DNA of 64,000 nucleotides from Limonium bicolor (GCA_023374045.1 CM041780.1:173233339-173297338), one strand, 5' to 3'; shown: positions 11,911 to 24,181, counted from the first letter of the stretch. The notes: a model not told the origin generated them from the sequence alone. Made by a program: numbers and translations.

Positions 11911-14900
11911 TGAAATACCCCTAACCTTTAAAACTTAATTAAATGATCTAATAATGATCTAAGAGGGTTAATAAACATCTAAATATTATTGGGGAACAAT
12001 CTAAAAGATCTCGACTAGGCGAGACATGCCTTAAGATCGGTAAAGCCAAAAATGTGCTTTAAAGCACCATAAAGATTGTATGACCTCAAATAGGATCCAA
12101 AGTGGATTCCTAAGTATTATAATGAAGCAAGGAACACAACAAAACTGTTCTCAAAGAAAACTAAGCTCAGGAACACCCTGTGACACAAAAAGGTGCACTA
12201 AAACACCTTAAAGCATGGTTTTTGTGAAATTGCCTTCCAAATTGGTTTTTAATGGGCTTAAAGGTTATAATTACCTTTAAATATGATATTATATCACATT
12301 ATATCATATTAGGAATTTAACTCCAGAAATTTACAAATTTTTACAAATTTAATATTAAAATATTAATAAAACCCTAAAAGGGGGCCCGTTTGAGTCAATA
12401 TTGACCAAGTATGGTCAATGGTCAATTAATGACCCATTTGACCTCATGGCTGTCGGCAGGCAAGGAGGTGGGAAGACAGCTCACAAGACATTGATTGCTA
12501 AATACTTACCTAACACCACATTATTATAATAAAACTTACTTTTTCAATAATTTAAGCTCATTTCCAATCATTCCCTTGCCTCTTGTCCGATTCCAGCCAT
12601 TCAAGCCGAGATCCCTCCATTCCCAGAACCTCTCAAGCTGTGTTCTTGAGTTAGGAAGACAATTCAAACTCTTAAGCTCTTAAGGTAAGGCTTTAAGGCC
12701 ATTTTTAGCTCTTTTTCTTCATCTCTTCACTACCTACACTTAGATCTCGTGGCTCATCAATTCCTATGGCTCATTCTCAGTGTTCTAAGGTTATAACAAG
12801 CACCAAACTTGGCTGAAGGAAGTCTAGGGGCCAAGGTTACTCAAATTTGCATTTTAAGGTAAAAACATACCTTAAGCCTCTTTACTCTCCATCCGATTTT
12901 CTTCCTTTGATTTTTATGAGTTTATACACTCATAATCTTCATATTTACATGTTCATTCAGTTGGTTAGCCATTTGGAGTAAGGGTGGACGAGATCCAAAG
13001 GAAATACCCTCTTTTAAGGCATTTTGCCAAGGTAAAACCTATTACCACAGCAGCTTGTTGTTGTCTAGCTATTTCCTATGTCTATATGATGAATTTAACA
13101 CCTTGTGGTGTGTTTAAATCAGGCTGAATTCCTCTTGAAGTTCCCTTGCATTTTTAAGGTGATTTTTTCCTTAAATCTTACATTAATTGTTCCTTATGGT
13201 TAAGCTCAAGCATGGAGTATAACCATATCTTATTTTGATGTATTAAACATGTCTAAATCATGTGGGGAATTTTCCTTCAAGCTGTCGAGCTGTTACAAGC
13301 TTAAACCAAGGTATAAACACCTTAAACTTATGATTTTTATGATTTCCTAGCATATATATATTATGTGCCGAGAGAGGACTTAAAAATATGGGTTATATTA
13401 ACCTAGAAATGGAAAAAAATGACTAAGATAAATTAAGCTAGTCATTTAAGAGATTTAATTAGCATAATGGTCAAATTATGACATTATGTGGAAAAATAAA
13501 TAAACTATGGTGAGGCCGTGAGTTTATACTATATTTTGAGACATTTAAAGTGTAATTTATTTTGCAAGTTCAAGGTTGTAATAAGGCCATGTCATTAGGC
13601 CATTTTAATTTAAGTTTATAAGCTTATTTAGTTAGATTTATGCTTATAATTAAGTTTGGAGTCAAACGGTAATTACTAACAAAATATTAGGCTGTGGGCT
13701 TAATTTAGAGGAATTTAGGGTTTTTAAATGAATTTAATAAAAATTATAACTTTTTATAAAGTTTTGTGTCAAAATTGTAAAAATAGAAAAGTATAGGGTA
13801 TTATTGGTGATTACCGAAAGTTTGGTTCCCATTTGGTATTAGAAGTCAAAGTTGACTATATAGGAGACTTTGACCAAGTTTGGAGAATTTTAGAAATTAA
13901 AATACTACCTTATATTAAGATAGTTATTAAATTGTAAAAGATTTATAAGAGATGGGGCTATAATGTAATTTCCGAAACTTTGGGGTACTAAAAGGGATTT
14001 AGTACAGCCCTTAAGTTATTAGGAATTTTTAGAAGTTTATTTGGTTAAATTTGGAGTTTATATGAATTATATGAGTATAATATATGATATTTCATGACAT
14101 TGTTACAAATGGGTAACATATGGGTCAAAACTGAGACTTATGGAGAGTATAAGGTTAGGAATAATATTTATAACCTTTTGGTATAGTTTGGTAATTTTTG
14201 GAATTATATATAAGGTTTTATTAAGATATATGTATAATATATAGTTTTAATGGAATTAGAAAACTATGTATTATAAATTGGGAAGATTTGGAATATATAC
14301 AAAGTTTGGTGGTGGGAATTTAATTAAAATAGTCCTAGGGGCTGTTCGAAAATTATAGCCTTTAAAAACTATAGGTTATAATTATATCAAGGTTTAAGGA
14401 TTATAATATAAGGTATATATTATAAGTGTAACAATGAAATATAATTTTGGATTGATTTGTGATTTATAGAAGTTTAGTGGTTTATAGTTAAAGCCGGGAA
14501 TATAAGGGGCTGTTTGGTATTTGATAAACAAAATATAACTATAGGTGATGATTGTTTTAATGACATAAATGTCATAATATATGTTATATAACTATAATGT
14601 AACAATATATTAATTATGTGGTGGATTTTGTAAATATTTAAGAACATAGGTGCTGTTCGGAAATATTAACATTTTTAAATGGAATTTATAATATGGTTTT
14701 AATGTTATAAGGGGTTATAACATTTATAGTATAAGAGGTGTTCATTAAAAAGAATGAATATATATTATAAGACTTACCATATAATAAATAGTTCCATAAA
14801 ACATGTATAAAGATAAATATATGTTATGGTGTAGAAAATGTAATGTGGTTCAATAGCTATAAGTTATCATAATTAAAATGATAATAGATAAAGAGAAAAG

Positions 14901-16773
14901 AATTATAAACATTAGATATGGAAATTCTAATGTTAAGAGTATACATGGGATAATAAGGATTTAAATAATTCAAGGTACTTTTACATATGAATTATACTCC
15001 ATTAAATTTTGGAAAAAACAAACCTTAGGAAAATAAATACTAAGGAGAGTTGTATAATACATGATAAAGAGTCCTACATACGATATAGAAACAAAACTAT
15101 ATGATGTACATACATACATTAAGTTACATGCGATAACAATGTTCAACAATGAGTATATTAATATACGAGACAAGACTACGCATGTAATGTAAATTTTTTT
15201 CCAAATCTCGAGTTAAGCCGGAAACCCGACAAACGTTGACAGTTAATAACGGGGGATTAACAGGGAGTTATTAGTGACGGTACGGGGGACCGTAGAGTTG
15301 TGTTGTTATACGGGATGCTAATCAGTAGCGTTATGTATTGTTTAGACGGTTAGAGACGACACACGGAGCATAGGATCTTGCTGATTCATACTCCACCGTA
15401 ATACATCAGGGTGAACGGTATGTTGTTATGTGTCTCTGATTGTCTCTGAGGACTTCCTCAGTTCAGACTTTTGTGTGATCTGTGATAAAATTGTTTGTCT
15501 GAATGTGTTAATTAATATGCATGAATTGTATATTTACAGCTGCTTATTATTTACTGTTGTTGAGTTTCGTATATATGAACCTATACATATAAAACGAACT
15601 AGCGGCTATGGTGCTATCTTATATGAAATATAAGGATCGTCAGAAAAACGTTGTAGCACTAGGATAATAAGATATACATATTATCCGAGACTTTTATACG
15701 GAGCATTGGCCTTTCTAAACGCCGCTCTTGTATCTAACACTAGATCCCGAGTTTACAGACTCCGGATTGGACTAATGACCTTAGTCTGCTGTGTTAGAAA
15801 ATTCGGTAATGCGATGCGATGGTATAATTAATTAATGGAAGATAATAAAGCCAAGAGGATGTGGCTCTTGGTGCGCGCTGTGATCACAAAAACGATACCA
15901 GGATGTCCGCGTACGGGTCCGAAAGTATCAAGAAAATTTTCCCGTGAGCTAGAATGGCTCGTTGGTCGGAGACTCTACCGTTGGAGTGGCTACTGCCGTG
16001 GGTGACCCGCCATAATATATGGGTAATTAGAGACATGTCGTTTTTAACGAGACATTGTCACTAGGTATAACTGAACAATTAATACAGTTGAGACTTATAC
16101 AGTGGCGAACAATATTGGTTTCTACACCATGGACGAGGACTAATACATGTTTATTATTCTCGTTGTTTCGCTTTGTTGTTTATTGGTTATACTTGCGGTA
16201 TATTATGTGTGTTGATGTTTGTGTTATTGTATGGATATTACTGTTAATTGTTTTACAGTTTAATTATTAAAACGGTATTGCATGTAACGAATCTCATGCT
16301 CTCGACCAATTAATTGAGGGGTTTGAGGAGGCATGACGGGGCATGTGACAACATACTCAGCAGGGGCTGATTCCATACCACAAACCATTTTTATTGCAGG
16401 AGACTAGCTGGTGGGTCGACGCGGGGCGCGACTATTGTGTTACTGTTGGTTAGACTTGGTACGGTGTGATACTAATGTTGTTTGGACTCGGGTTGTGTAA
16501 CCGAGGTGTATTTTGATTAGATGCTCACGGTCTGTAATATTTGTTGTGTTGTTGGATTTTGTTTTAGATTGTTTAAGTACTACTATCTATCTCTTGTGGT
16601 CACTGCGGGAATACGTTTCGCAAGTTGATTATCAGGTAATTCGTTATCACCCATATGGGCGAGTGATAACAGTGACACCATTAGAGCGACAGTCTGTTAT
16701 TTACCGCTGCGATCTATTTATTATGTGCGACATTTATAGGATAATTAGGAGCCGAATTAGTAGGGGTGTTACA
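11911..16773 (+). repeat. Solo LTR of a related chromovirus inside C's left LTR
   Basis: It begins TGAAATACCCCTAACC and ends GGGGTGTTACA, flanked by a perfect 5 bp duplication TAAAG (11906-11910 and 16774-16778). The uninterrupted site is preserved in C's right LTR at about 27470, where CAACCTAAAG runs straight into CGTAATTGATG. The unit is 4,863 bp with no internal region, so it is the product of LTR-LTR recombination. It contains the palindrome GTGCTTTAAAGCAC near its start (12054-12067). It lacks the 71-73 bp array seen in its relatives. No gene is supported inside it; the short frames look random. Confidence 0.92.
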
Positions 16774-18082
16774 TAAAGCGTAATTGATGCAATTGAATCG
16801 TGGTTTTGACCGATAATGTAACATAGTTTAGCAAGGTTGAAGGAATTTGAAGAAAACTTACCAGAATTGCTCGAATCGAAGGGATTTGTTTTCGGTTTCT
16901 GGAAAAACGCCCCCTTTACAACTCGATTGAGTAGCCTACTTTGCAACACTATAATTTACAGTACAGAGGGAGTTAGAATTAGTTCTTGGGCTTAATCTAA
17001 AGAAGAAACTTAGCTCTACACAATGATAGCAAGAACTCACACTAACTTGCACTACACAGAAAGAAATCAAAGCTGGAAGTTGCGAGTTTACCTTGCGTTT
17101 TCTAGAAAGAAAACAATGATTTTATGCAGTGATGAATCCGAAACTTTAGACACCTTTTTCTTCCAAATGGTTGGGAATTGGCTTGGGTCGTCAACATGAA
17201 AGTTTTAGAGGGATTAGAGCTCTTCAAAACGAGCTAAAGAACATGGAATTTGGCTGAGAAACGAAGAAGTTATGGCTAGACGAAGTTACCTGAATTCGAA
17301 GGCAAAACTGGAACTGCAGTTACGGTTTTGCAGGGTGGCTAATTTAGCTCGAATTTCCGGTTGATTTAGAACGAGTTAGAGTTTGTGTGAGTTATGGTTG
17401 TTTAGAGGAAGTGTAGGAGAAGACAACAAAGAAGACGACACTCAAAAATTCAAAAAAAATGAAAAAGTTATGAAGGTCACCAGATAGGGCAAAGTCTGGT
17501 TTCTGTTACCGGATTATAGGAGATAAAACGGCTAAGTATACTTGGGCGCGAATCCCGAGACGCACGATGACTCAGCAGACACTGCCACGTTAGCCTTTAT
17601 CAAAATTTTGGCTCTAAACTTCATTTGATCATAACTTTGGCTAGGATGATCCGTTTTTGACATTCTTTTTATCGATCTTCATGGTTTTCCATAACCTATT
17701 TATTGGTATAGGTTTCATGGCCTGGTTTTACCATTCTAAAAAAAGTCAACCCTAGCAAGGGTTAAAAGGCTTTAGGGTTTCTAGAATTTTATATTGACTT
17801 TCATATTTCAAAACAATGTTCCAACACTTCCTAAAATCTTTATAATATAGTTGGAGTGTTTAGAAATTTTTCCAAAATTTATTGACTTATAAATATTATT
17901 ATTAAATACATCATACCATATAATTATATATAATAATTTATTGTTTCCTTTAGGGTTAAATAGGAGAAATCCCCTATATAAATTTCATAATTCCATGTAA
18001 TAATTTAATATTCATAATAATAATTTAATATTTAATAAAAGAAATCCCCTAAATTAATTTAAATTAATTTAGGGGTATTTTA

Positions 18083-18493
18083 GTATATCCCCCTTAAAAG
18101 AAACTTCGCCTCGAAGTTAACAATCAACTAATAGGCACTCACACCGCTTCGGGTGTGCTGAGACAATAATAATTCCCATGAAATTCCATACCAACCCAAT
18201 CCTTTATTTCCATTTCAACATTCAACTCGAGAGTACCAAAATCAAATCAAACTGAATCAAAATATAAACTGAAACAAAACATAAACATGACATACTACCA
18301 TGCCATAATGTAAGACTACGCACAAACATACACCTCTCACTCTACTAATACCGTTCTCCCTCTACCAATAATGCAACAAGGCATAATCCGGATGAGTTAA
18401 CGAAGGAGGAGTATGCCAGTATATCCCCCTTAAAAGAGCTAAGGTACGCCCTCGTACCGCCATTAACGTGAATCACAGCAGGATAGCAAAATA
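18083..18493 (-). other. Element C: 3' untranslated region with two polypurine tracts
   Basis: Next to the LTR lies GTATATCCCCCTTAAAAG (18083-18100), the complement of a polypurine tract. The same 18 bases recur at about 18420-18437, close to the pol stop. The stretch between is non-coding and contains a short hairpin around GCTTCGGGTGTG (near 18147). Confidence 0.75.
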
Positions 18494-21400
18494 TCATGTA
18501 AACAGATGTGGGTACTTTACTCTCATGGAGTCCTCAGCCTCCCAAGTAGCTTCCTCAACCCCATGATGCTCCCAAAGAACTTTCACCAATTTGACTGATC
18601 TGCCTCTCGTTTCTCGGACCTTCGTGTCCAAGATTCGAATAGGAGTCTCCTCATACCTCAGTGTAGGCTCAATCTCTAGTCTCTCTGGCTGTAATACGTG
18701 AGAAGGGTCAGGCATATACTTCTTCAACTGAGATACATGAAACACATCGTGTACCTCCCCAACTCCGCTGGTAGCTCTAGTCTGTAAGCAACTGGGCCCA
18801 CTCGCTCCGTAATCCTGTACGGACCGACATAGTTAGGGCTTAGCTTCCCCCTCATCCCAAATCTGAATATCCCTCTCATCGGAGACACCCGTAAGAAAAC
18901 CATGTCACCCAACTGAAACTCGAGCTCTCTGGTGCGCTGATCCCTATAGGATTTCTGTCTAGACTGCGCTGCCCTCATGTGCTGCTGGATAACTCTGACG
19001 TCATCCTGCAGAGTCTGAACATACTCGGGCCCAATCAGGACTGCCTCGGTAGGGTCACTCCATGATAAGGGAGTCCGGCACGGCCTGCCATACAGAGCCT
19101 GAAATGGTGCCATGCCGATGGACGAGTGGTAGGAGTTATTGTAGGAGAACTCCACCAGGTGTAGACGCTCTACCCAACTCCCCTGATAGTCTAGAGCAAC
19201 TACTCGTAGCATATCCTCCAGCGTCTGAATCGTCCTCTCGGTCTGCCCATCAGTCTGAGGGTGAAAGGCTGTGCTAAGGCGTAGCTGAGTACCAAACGCC
19301 TCCTTCATCTGACGCCAAAACCTGCTGAGGAAACGTGTGTCACGATCCGAGACAATCGTCTTCGGTACCCCATGGTACCGGCTGTGCTCTATGGTGAACA
19401 CCTCAGCCAGCTTGGGCACCTTCCATGTGTCCTTGATAGGTATAAACCTGGCTGTCTTGGTCAACCTATCGACTATCACCCAAATAGAATTCAGTCCGCC
19501 TCTAGCTGGAGGGAGACTGACCACAAAGTCCATGCTGATGTCGTCGAACTTCCAGCACGGTACTGGTAATGACTGAATCTGGCCTCCTGGTCGACGATGC
19601 TCAAACTTCACCTTCTGACAGGTGAGGCATCGGGAGACGAAGTCTGCTACATCCCTCTTCATCCCGCTCCACCAGAATAACTGCTTCAAATCCTTGTACA
19701 TCTTGGTGGCTCCAGGGTGTACTGATAACGTAGAGGAATGAGCCTCAGAGAGAATCCTGGTCTGAAGTGCTGCCACATCCTGAGGGACGCAGAGTCTGCC
19801 TCTGACTCGAAGGTGTCCCTCACTGTCTAGCTCTTACTCATACTTCAGACCATTAGTCATACCGTCTGCTAACTTCTGCTTGACGCCCTGCAGGTATACG
19901 TCACTATCCTGGGCTGCGTAAATCTCCTCTGCTATCGTGGCCGTCTCTGTCAAAGCTAGGAGTGAGTACACTCTCCTGCTCAAAGCGTCTGCCACGACAT
20001 TCCTTTTACCTTCCGTGTACTGAAGGTTGATGTCATAATCAGCCAGTAGCTCAACCCATCGTCGCTGTCTCAGGTTCAGCTCCTTCTAAGTCCAGATGTA
20101 CATCAGACTCTTATGGTCTGTCATAATCCGTACTGTGGCTCCATACAAGTAATGTCGCCAGATCTTCAAGGCGAAGACTATGGTGAGAAGCTCAAGGTCG
20201 TGTGTGGGGTAATTCTCTTCGTGCTTCTTCAGCTGTCTAGAAGCATACGCTACTACTCGTCCATGCTGCATCAGTACCCCACCAATCCCTCTGCCTGAAG
20301 CATCGCAATATACCTCGTACCCCTCGTTCCCCTCTGGGATAATCAATACTGGAGCTGAGGTCAAGGCGTCCTTCAGCGCCTGAAAGGAGACCTCACAAGC
20401 CTCTGTCCATACAAATGGGCTATCCTTCTTCATCAGGGAGGTCAAGGGCTTGGCTAGCCTGGAGAAGTCCTTCACAAAGCGTCTATAGTAGCCAGCCAAC
20501 CCAAGGAAACTCCTCACCTCTGTCACAGTGCGAGGTCTATGCCAGCTCTTCACTGCCTCATTCTTAGCTGGGTCTACTGAAACTCCCTCAGCTGAGATCA
20601 CGTGTCCGAGAAATGACACCTTGTCTAGCCAAAATTCACACTTGCTGAACTTGGCATATAACTTCTTCTCCCTCAGAGTCTCCAAGGCTGTCCTCAAATG
20701 CTGCTCGTGTTCCTCCTGACTCTTGGAGAATACTAAGATGTTGTCTATGAACACGACTACTGACTTATCCAACTGTGCTTGGAAGACTCTCTACATCAGG
20801 TCCATGAATCTCACGGGTGCATTGATTAGTCCAAACGGCATCACTGTGAACTCGTAGTGGCCGTATCTGGTCCGGAAAGCTGTCTTATCTATATCTGTCT
20901 CAGCTACAGCTATCTGATGATATCCGGAACGCAGATCAATCTTGGAGAACACCTTAGCTCCCCTCAGCTGGTCGAACAAGTCATCGATCCTGGGCAGTGG
21001 GTACTTGTTCTTGATCGTGACATTGTTCAGCTCCCTATAGTCGATGCAAAGTCTCAAACTCCCGTCCTTCTTCTTGACGAATAGCACTGGAGCACCCCAA
21101 GGTGAGACACTGGGTATGATGAAACCCTTGTCCAGTAGCTCCTGCAGCTGCTTCTACAACTCAACCATCTCTGCAGGGCCCATCCGGTAGGGAGCCTTAG
21201 CAAACGGTCCCGTGCTAGGTATGAGGTCGATATTGAATTCAACCTTTCTCAGTGGTGGTAGTCCTGGTAGCTCCTCTGGAAAAACGTCGGGATACTCCGA
21301 CACTATGGGGACATCGCTCTGGAACTTCGGATCCGTCCTCAGATCATGGGCATAACAGTAGTAGGCGGTAGCGCCCTTGGACACCTCCTTCAACAGGGAT

Positions 21401-21791
21401 AAAGCCGATACAACCTTCACAGTCGGCTATTTGGGTTGCATTCGGTATGACACGGTGATCCCTGTAACTGACTTCAAGAGGAGACGATGCTCTGCACAGT
21501 GTAGTCTGCCTCGGTACCGCTGTAGCGTGTCCATGCCCACGATTATGTCGAACCCCATGCCAGGGAAAACTATGGCATCCAGAAGGAAGTCTGCTCCCTT
21601 GATGTGTATGCTCAAATCCTTGCACTGCTTACTACACTTGATCAGCTCTCTAGAAGGTAGTAAGACTGAGCAGTCATGGATATCCTCTGTGGGAGCATTG
21701 ACCTTAGCATGAAACGCTTGTGATATGAAGGAGTGGGAGGCACCAGAATCAAACAGGACTGTGGCCTCCACTCCATTAACTAGGAACGTGC
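18494..21791 (-). pseudogene. Element C: pol (protease, RT, RNase H, integrase, chromodomain), inactivated
   Basis: This is the pol polyprotein of a Tekay-type chromovirus. Protease active site DSGASHSF lies near 21750. RT runs from about 21300 with FVKKKDG, YRELN and PFGLINAP; its active site reads FIDN where FIDD is expected (near 20745), a single G-to-A-type change that should destroy catalysis. RNase H follows ([14 protein letters not shown]). The integrase has [35 protein letters not shown] and QTDGQTERT, so its catalytic residues are present. It ends with the chromodomain EATWEAED...YPHLF. The frame is constant from 21791 to about 18750 but is cut by stops near 21427, 21154, 20791, 20086 and 19830. 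One base is missing near 18750, before the chromodomain. At least two of the stops correspond to glutamine codons in relatives. Confidence 0.9.
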
Positions 21792-21865
21792 CTGTGATTA
21801 TAGGATAGATTTTTAAGGTTCTGGGTAAACATTCCAAGGTAATTACTCAGGGTTAATGTTTATAC
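21792..21865 (-). other. Element C: predicted 74 bp intron in the protease N-terminus
   Basis: On the minus strand the donor CACAG|GTATAAAC and acceptor AATCACAG|GCACG bound a 74 bp segment containing stops. Removal joins the short exon 21866-21940 to protease in frame at ...VIT-G-TFLVNG. Element B reads the equivalent ...[10 protein letters not shown] without any interruption. This match across the junction is strong comparative evidence for an intron present in C and absent in B. Confidence 0.75.
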
Positions 21866-21940
21866 CTGTGATGACCATTCCATTGCTCTTCGCTTGAGCC
21901 TGGTTCAACACATTCAACCTGATCCCTGAGTTCCCAACCC
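21866..21940 (-). CDS. Element C: predicted 75 bp exon linking gag to protease
   Basis: Open in the reading frame VGNSGIRLNVLNQAQAKSNG. It aligns with the residues just before protease in element B ([19 protein letters not shown]). It is bounded by a predicted acceptor (TTGTAG|GGG at 21941/21940) and donor (CACAG|GTATAA at 21866/21865). It lies between the AlkB-containing intron and the 74 bp intron. Very short, and supported only by comparison with B and by splice signals. Confidence 0.65.
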
Positions 21941-22931
21941 CTACAATGAAGCAATAAAATTCTTAGAATTTCCATTCTTATTGAAAGCTTCATGAGCAAC
22001 TTAAAATTTACAATGCTGAAACTGTAAAGTACAAGGCTAGGTCTGTCTAAAGGTTAGGTTTAGACGGCCCAGTTTCATATGGGTCTGGTTAATAATGGGT
22101 GTGGGCGCTGTGTTGGGCTTGATTCTCTTCACCCCATGGTAGATGAGTCTAGCTGCCCCACCAAAGATCAGTACATCACCCGACTTCAGGAGGATCTTGG
22201 TAGCAAGGTCCATCCTTCTTTGATCACCAAATAGGAACTCCACGTCGTCTCCAAGTGATACAGACACAACTGGAACTCCTCTAGTGACGGACTCTGGCGA
22301 TTCGTCCTTGTCTTGGTGCATCCCTAACTTACCCTCCTTTCCATAGAAGTTGAAGATGCACACGTCAGAGGTTAGGTCTGGCACGGGCTCATCCTCCAAT
22401 TCTTGTGCTGCCTTAACTGCAGCTCTAATGATGGTCTGCAGTATCTCCGGGATTGGTGGCACCTCCACCTCTTCATAGCTCTTGGTGGTGTGGTTCCACT
22501 TCTTACCTAGGCACATGATCTTCACCTTCATGGTTGAACCATTCTTGAAGGTAGGGGTGTAAAAATTTCCTTCCTTCACACCTAACTCCCTGATCTTGAG
22601 GATCAATGCATACTGGACTGCCGGGGTCAGGTACTCTCGTAGTAAGATCATCCCGGGTCTCAAGACCTCACACTTCTCTGGTGGGTGTGGTTTGGCTTCA
22701 AAAGGGATGTTGGGTGTGGAATATGGCAAAATAGGAAAGCAAATATCGAAAGCTGAACAACAATTGCCATTAAATAAATAAGTCAAGGTTCACAACTGGA
22801 AATGACAGGTTCGAAACGAAACAAAATGAAGGGTTTATAGTTCATCCCTTTTACATTGATAAAGAAAACTAGGCAACTGAATGTAAAGAAAGTAAGGGTC
22901 TAAGCCTCTTCATGAGGAAAATAGTCCTCAC
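21941..22931 (-). other. Element C: predicted 991 bp intron containing the AlkB frame
   Basis: The donor on the minus strand is CCTG|GTGAGG at 22932/22931, a good plant 5' splice site within gag. The acceptor is TTCATTGTAG|GGGTTGGG at 21941/21940. Splicing joins a gag codon split after its first base to the linker exon in frame, bypassing the gag stop near 22900 and the whole AlkB frame. Element B has the same arrangement at 36202-37224. Predicted only; no transcript data. Confidence 0.65.
22037..22786 (-). CDS. Element C: AlkB-family Fe(II)/2-oxoglutarate dioxygenase
   Basis: An intact 249-codon frame encoding an AlkB-type oxidative demethylase. Known family members remove alkyl groups from DNA or RNA bases using Fe(II), oxygen and 2-oxoglutarate. 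Visible features: metal ligands in the HQDKDE segment (H157, D159) and H217 in LIYHG; the signature RLNLTFR at 241-247 fits the RxNxTxR 2-oxoglutarate-binding motif; the core strands FNFY (145-148), VSVSLGD (174-180) and SGDVLIFGG (202-210) are all in place. Residues 1-45 precede the first conserved block (RPGMILL). It lies in a third frame between gag and protease, inside a predicted intron, and has no introns of its own, as expected if captured through RNA. The start at 22786 is the first in-frame ATG; a second is M46. It resembles the cellular bacterial AlkB/ALKBH1 type. The substrate is unknown; protection or demethylation of the element's own RNA is my inference. Confidence 0.93.
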   Translation of the reverse strand: MTYLFNGNCCSAFDICFPILPYSTPNIPFEAKPHPPEKCEVLRPGMILLREYLTPAVQYALILKIRELGVKEGNFYTPTFKNGSTMKVKIMCLGKKWNHTTKSYEEVEVPPIPEILQTIIRAAVKAAQELEDEPVPDLTSDVCIFNFYGKEGKLGMHQDKDESPESVTRGVPVVSVSLGDDVEFLFGDQRRMDLATKILLKSGDVLIFGGAARLIYHGVKRIKPNTAPTPIINQTHMKLGRLNLTFRQT

Positions 22932-24181
22932 CAGGTGAACTCGGGTCATCACTTGCTGCCTCGACGCGGTCCACCATGTTAAGGACCGGTGCCTTGCCCG
23001 GCCTCTGGGGGTGGCTCTGGGCAGGGCGGCTGGTAGATGGTCCAGCACCTTCTGTGCCACCTCGACCTCCTCCAGTAGTAGTAGCAACTGGGGCTCTAGC
23101 AGGGTTCCTGGTGCGTGGCTTGCAGTTCCTGGAATCCGGGTTCAGGAAGCATTCGAACGATCTGTGCCCCTTCTTACCACAGTGGTTGCAGTCCACCAGG
23201 TTTCCCTTACAATCTTTGCCCGGGTGGTCCTTCTTGCACCACTTGCAGAAGAACTTCCTCGCAAGTTGGTTCCCCTTAAATGGCAGGGAGCGTAGTGGCT
23301 CAGCATTAGTATATGAGGGGACCATGGCCTTCTCGTTCCTCCCCCTGTAGAACTTTCCCTTCCTCTCGTAGTTTTGGGAAAAGTTTCCTCCATTTCCTCT
23401 TTCTCCATCCCCCTTCCTCTTGCCTAGCACAGAGTCCTGGTAGGCAATGGTGGTCTCACAGTCATTCGCATCATCCGCTAACTCCTGTGGTGACAATATA
23501 TGTTAGTGGAGAAACCTTTGCGTACCCGAAATTTTAAATCATATTCCATACCTGTAGGGTCATCCCTCTGGTGGAACCGATCATAGTCATGATCTTGAAG
23601 TTCAAGCCGGTATGGAATTTGTCCACCAGATATCTTGGGGTGTAAGCTCCCTCTCCTATAACAGTAAGTAACTCCACAAACTTATTGTAGTACTCAGCAA
23701 CAGAGAGACTCCCTTGCTTCAGGTGCTCGAACTCACTCCTCATCCTCTTCTGTAGATAGGATGGATAGAATTTAGCTCTCAGGGCCACTAGAAATGCCTG
23801 GAAGTCAAAGTTCGCCTGGGCCGTCAGCTCGGCTCTAGCAGTCTGCTACCATCGATGCACGGGTCCCTGAAGAAAGTAGGCTGCTATGTCCACCTGGCGA
23901 TTCACTGGAACATGCAGAGAGGTGAAGGCCTTCTGCACCTCGTCTATGTATTTCTCTAAAGTCTTCGGTTCTGGTTGGCCTTCATAAATTGGAGGACGAA
24001 GGTCGTTAACTGCCTTCAGCCAGTTGAACTCCCGGGGACCATTAGGTGGTGGCGGTGGTGGTTGCGGGATCTGAGCCTGCTGCTGAGCTAATGCAGCTGT
24101 CACAATCTGCGCTATGACCTCCGGGGTGACAACGTCGGGTCCATAGCCTCCTTAGGGACCAGCTCCTCCTCTTCGAGACAT
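22932..24181 (-). pseudogene. Element C: gag, two predicted exons with stops
   Basis: This encodes the capsid/nucleocapsid polyprotein of the chromovirus. The first exon (24181-23552) starts MSRRGG and has the retrotransposon gag core (FNWLKAVNDL, then FEHLKQGSLSVAEYYNKF). Exon two (23484-22932) carries two zinc knuckles: CKWCKKDHPGKDC, a CX2CX3HX4C variant, and CNHCGKKGHRSFEC, CX2CX4HX4C, near 23260-23150. In-frame stops occur near 24153 and 23847, so the copy is not translatable as it stands. A frame end at 22900 (FPHEEA) would terminate gag on unspliced RNA; use of the donor at 22931 would instead extend gag into protease. The start ATG is 278 bases after the LTR. Confidence 0.85.
23485..23551 (-). 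other. Element C: predicted 67 bp intron in gag
   Basis: Donor CTACAG|GTATGG and acceptor CACCACAG|GAGTTAGC, with a branch-point-like CTAACAT about 15 bases upstream of the acceptor. Removal joins ...MTLQ to ELADDAND... in frame. Element B has a 114 bp intron at the same protein position (TSLQ / ECYHAAS), which makes this call strong for a prediction. Confidence 0.8.

Larger units (their letters stand above)
8971..18082 (-). repeat. Element C: 3' LTR, split by a solo LTR
   Basis: It starts TGTAACGCTCCTATTTAAC and ends GGGGTATTTTA; the partner ends TTTCA, so the terminal CA has mutated to TA. Subtracting the 4,868 bp insertion (11911-16773 plus one TSD) leaves about 4.24 kb, matching the right LTR. 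It carries three copies of a 45 bp repeat where the right LTR has two. It lacks an approximately 87 bp purine-rich segment present in the right LTR at about 25823-25909. Confidence 0.9.

Noticed and set aside
22037..22786. AlkB as an independent host gene or an endogenous plant RNA virus fragment
   Set aside because: It is flanked directly by gag and protease of the same element in two separate copies, and no viral replicase or movement-protein sequence is nearby.
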